A stretch of DNA of 64,000 nt from Plantactinospora sp. KBS50 (lineage in GTDB: Bacteria > Actinomycetota > Actinomycetes > Mycobacteriales > Micromonosporaceae): positions 682,001 through 746,000 of the forward strand of contig NZ_CP022961.1 of the NCBI RefSeq assembly GCF_002285795.1, read 5' to 3'. The notes under the pieces were generated by a model. That model made no database searches. It was given only the letters and a program-made list of their open reading frames with translations, and was not told the origin of the DNA. Shown one piece after another: positions 63,298 through 64,000 of this stretch. Position numbers and translations under genes: made by a program. Each line of letters starts with the position of its first letter. Within the stretch, counting starts at the first letter, position 1.

Positions 63298-63609
63298 ATG
63301 TTGCTGTCCATCTACGCCGCGGCCCTGCGGCTCGCGCCGACTCCCGCCCCGAGCGGTGTACCCATGCCGGACCCGGGCGGCCACGCTCCCACCGAGCTGA
63401 CCGGCAAGGTCACCGTGGCGCTCAACCTCATCGCCTGGGCGGGCACCGCGGCGGGCGTGGCGGGAGTCCTGATCACCGGCACGATGATGGCCATCTCGCA
63501 CCGCCGGGGCGAAAGCTCCGAGCACATGAGCCGGCTCGGCCTGGTGCTCGGCGGCTGCATCCTGGTCGCCGTGGCCGGGCCGCTCGTGTCATTCGTTTTC
63601 ACCGGTTGA
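63298..63609 (+). CDS. VirB2/TrbC-like small membrane protein
   Basis: 103 aa from ATG 63298 (TGGAGAA upstream). A short Pro-rich N-terminus is followed by two TM helices, NLIAWAGTAAGVAGVLITG and LVLGGCILVAVAGPLVSFVF, separated by the basic loop SHRRGESSEHMS. It is a paralogue of the C-terminal half of the preceding protein: NLxAW, AxVAGxL, RRGxxxE and GLxxGGC align in order. It lies 87 bp downstream. The form is that of T4SS pilin-like subunits. It is probably part of a membrane secretion complex. Confidence 0.72.
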   Translation: MLLSIYAAALRLAPTPAPSGVPMPDPGGHAPTELTGKVTVALNLIAWAGTAAGVAGVLITGTMMAISHRRGESSEHMSRLGLVLGGCILVAVAGPLVSFVFTG

Positions 63610-63673
63610 TCCCGACGGCCCCGCGGCCCGGACCGGGGCGGCGGCGCGGTCGGTTTGCGAAGGGAACGCGCTG

Positions 63674-64000
63674 ATGAGGTACCGACTGACCTCGGGCGCC
63701 GAGGACGACCGGCCGTTCTGGCGTCAACGGGGGTGGCAACTGTCCGCGGGCTTCCTCGTGTTCGTGCTCTGCGCGGGGCTGATCGCCGTGGTGCACGGGG
63801 TCCGGACCCGGCGCCCGGCGCCGGCGGGTCGGCGAACGCCGGGCCGCTGTCGCAGCGGCTCGGTGCCGAGAGCGACCGGCCGGGCGACTGCCGCACGGAC
63901 GACGCCGACCAGGGCACCCCGGTGCGTCCGCCGGCCGACGTGACCTGGCGGCAGCTCAACGGCGCGGGGGTGCCGCTGTCGGCGTCGGCCGGGCCGCTGC
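63674..64000 (+). pseudogene. One-TM protein of the same locus, 3' end outside window, apparent frameshift
   Basis: The ATG at 63674 has AAGGGAA upstream. It starts MRYRLTSGAEDDRPFWRQRG, then a TM helix (LSAGFLVFVLCAGLIAVVH). The frame then turns Arg-rich and stops near 63943. The frame one base back is open to the right edge and reads AGPLSQRLGAESDRPGDCRT, DVTWRQLNGAGVPLSASAGP, which is the natural continuation for this kind of protein. A single missing base in the C/G runs near 63811-63828 would restore it. It may be intact in the organism. Confidence 0.6.

Overview
The window is high-GC actinobacterial DNA, most likely from a Micromonosporaceae genome (Micromonospora, Actinoplanes or a relative). 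The pointers are: many GTG starts and ATGA/GTGA overlaps, DUF4190 proteins with long Pro/Gln tails, SigE-family sigma factors, a Glp/SepX(GlpR) divisome pair beside galU, a sigma-R type trxA promoter, and an actinobacterial ileS T-box that masks its Shine-Dalgarno. The genus is inferred; no rRNA gene is present.

Layout. 1-1.4 kb: the 3' part of an MFS transporter and an ISAzo13-family transposase scrap. 1.8-23.9 kb: mostly housekeeping and conserved genes. These include two SDR oxidoreductases, a LuxR regulator, a three-gene operon whose first two genes look like the TmsA/TmsB (BfaA/BfaB) 10-methyl fatty acid pair, a radical SAM protein, trxA, an rRNA/tRNA methyltransferase, a PH-domain protein, a SigE-family sigma factor with a membrane partner, PHP, MarC, RecB-like nuclease, MpaB-like, Fur, FmdB and 5-formyl-THF cyclo-ligase genes. 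24.0-30.4 kb: a GGDEF/HAMP/GAF sensor, then galU-glp-GNAT-sepX/glpR with tight overlaps through the first three.

30.5-38 kb is an accessory region at tRNA-Ala(CGC). A 45-bp copy of the tRNA 3' end lies 4.3 kb downstream and brackets a decayed integrative element without an integrase. It holds a GTPase-like gene split by an IS3-family element, and an AlbA_2/ATPase regulator of lower GC. The duplicated tRNA terminator beyond it is itself split by an intact ISL3 element with a perfect 8-bp target duplication. A GIY-YIG protein and an orphan 160-aa protein follow. 38-51.4 kb: a secreted Cna-B-like protein, ileS with its T-box, and a copper cluster (CopZ-like chaperone, ECF sigma, CopD-CtaG fusion, CopA with an apparent frameshift, DUF5134 protein). 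51.6-53.7 kb: an ECF41 (SigJ-type) sigma gene divergent from a carboxymuconolactone decarboxylase-family gene with matching ECF41-like promoters. 53.7-62.2 kb: an envelope/polysaccharide region with GH128 and GH64 enzymes, a duplicated lysozyme-like/ricin lectin protein paired with an unrecognised 684-aa protein, and a sigma/anti-sigma pair.

The window ends in the first three genes of what looks like a membrane or T4SS-like transport locus: two paralogous VirB2/TrbC-like small membrane proteins and a one-TM protein with an apparent frameshift. That end and the tRNA island are the best places to look for something undescribed. Both frameshifts in conserved genes (copA and the last gene) are explained by one missing C/G in a homopolymer, so consensus error should be excluded before they are called pseudogenes.
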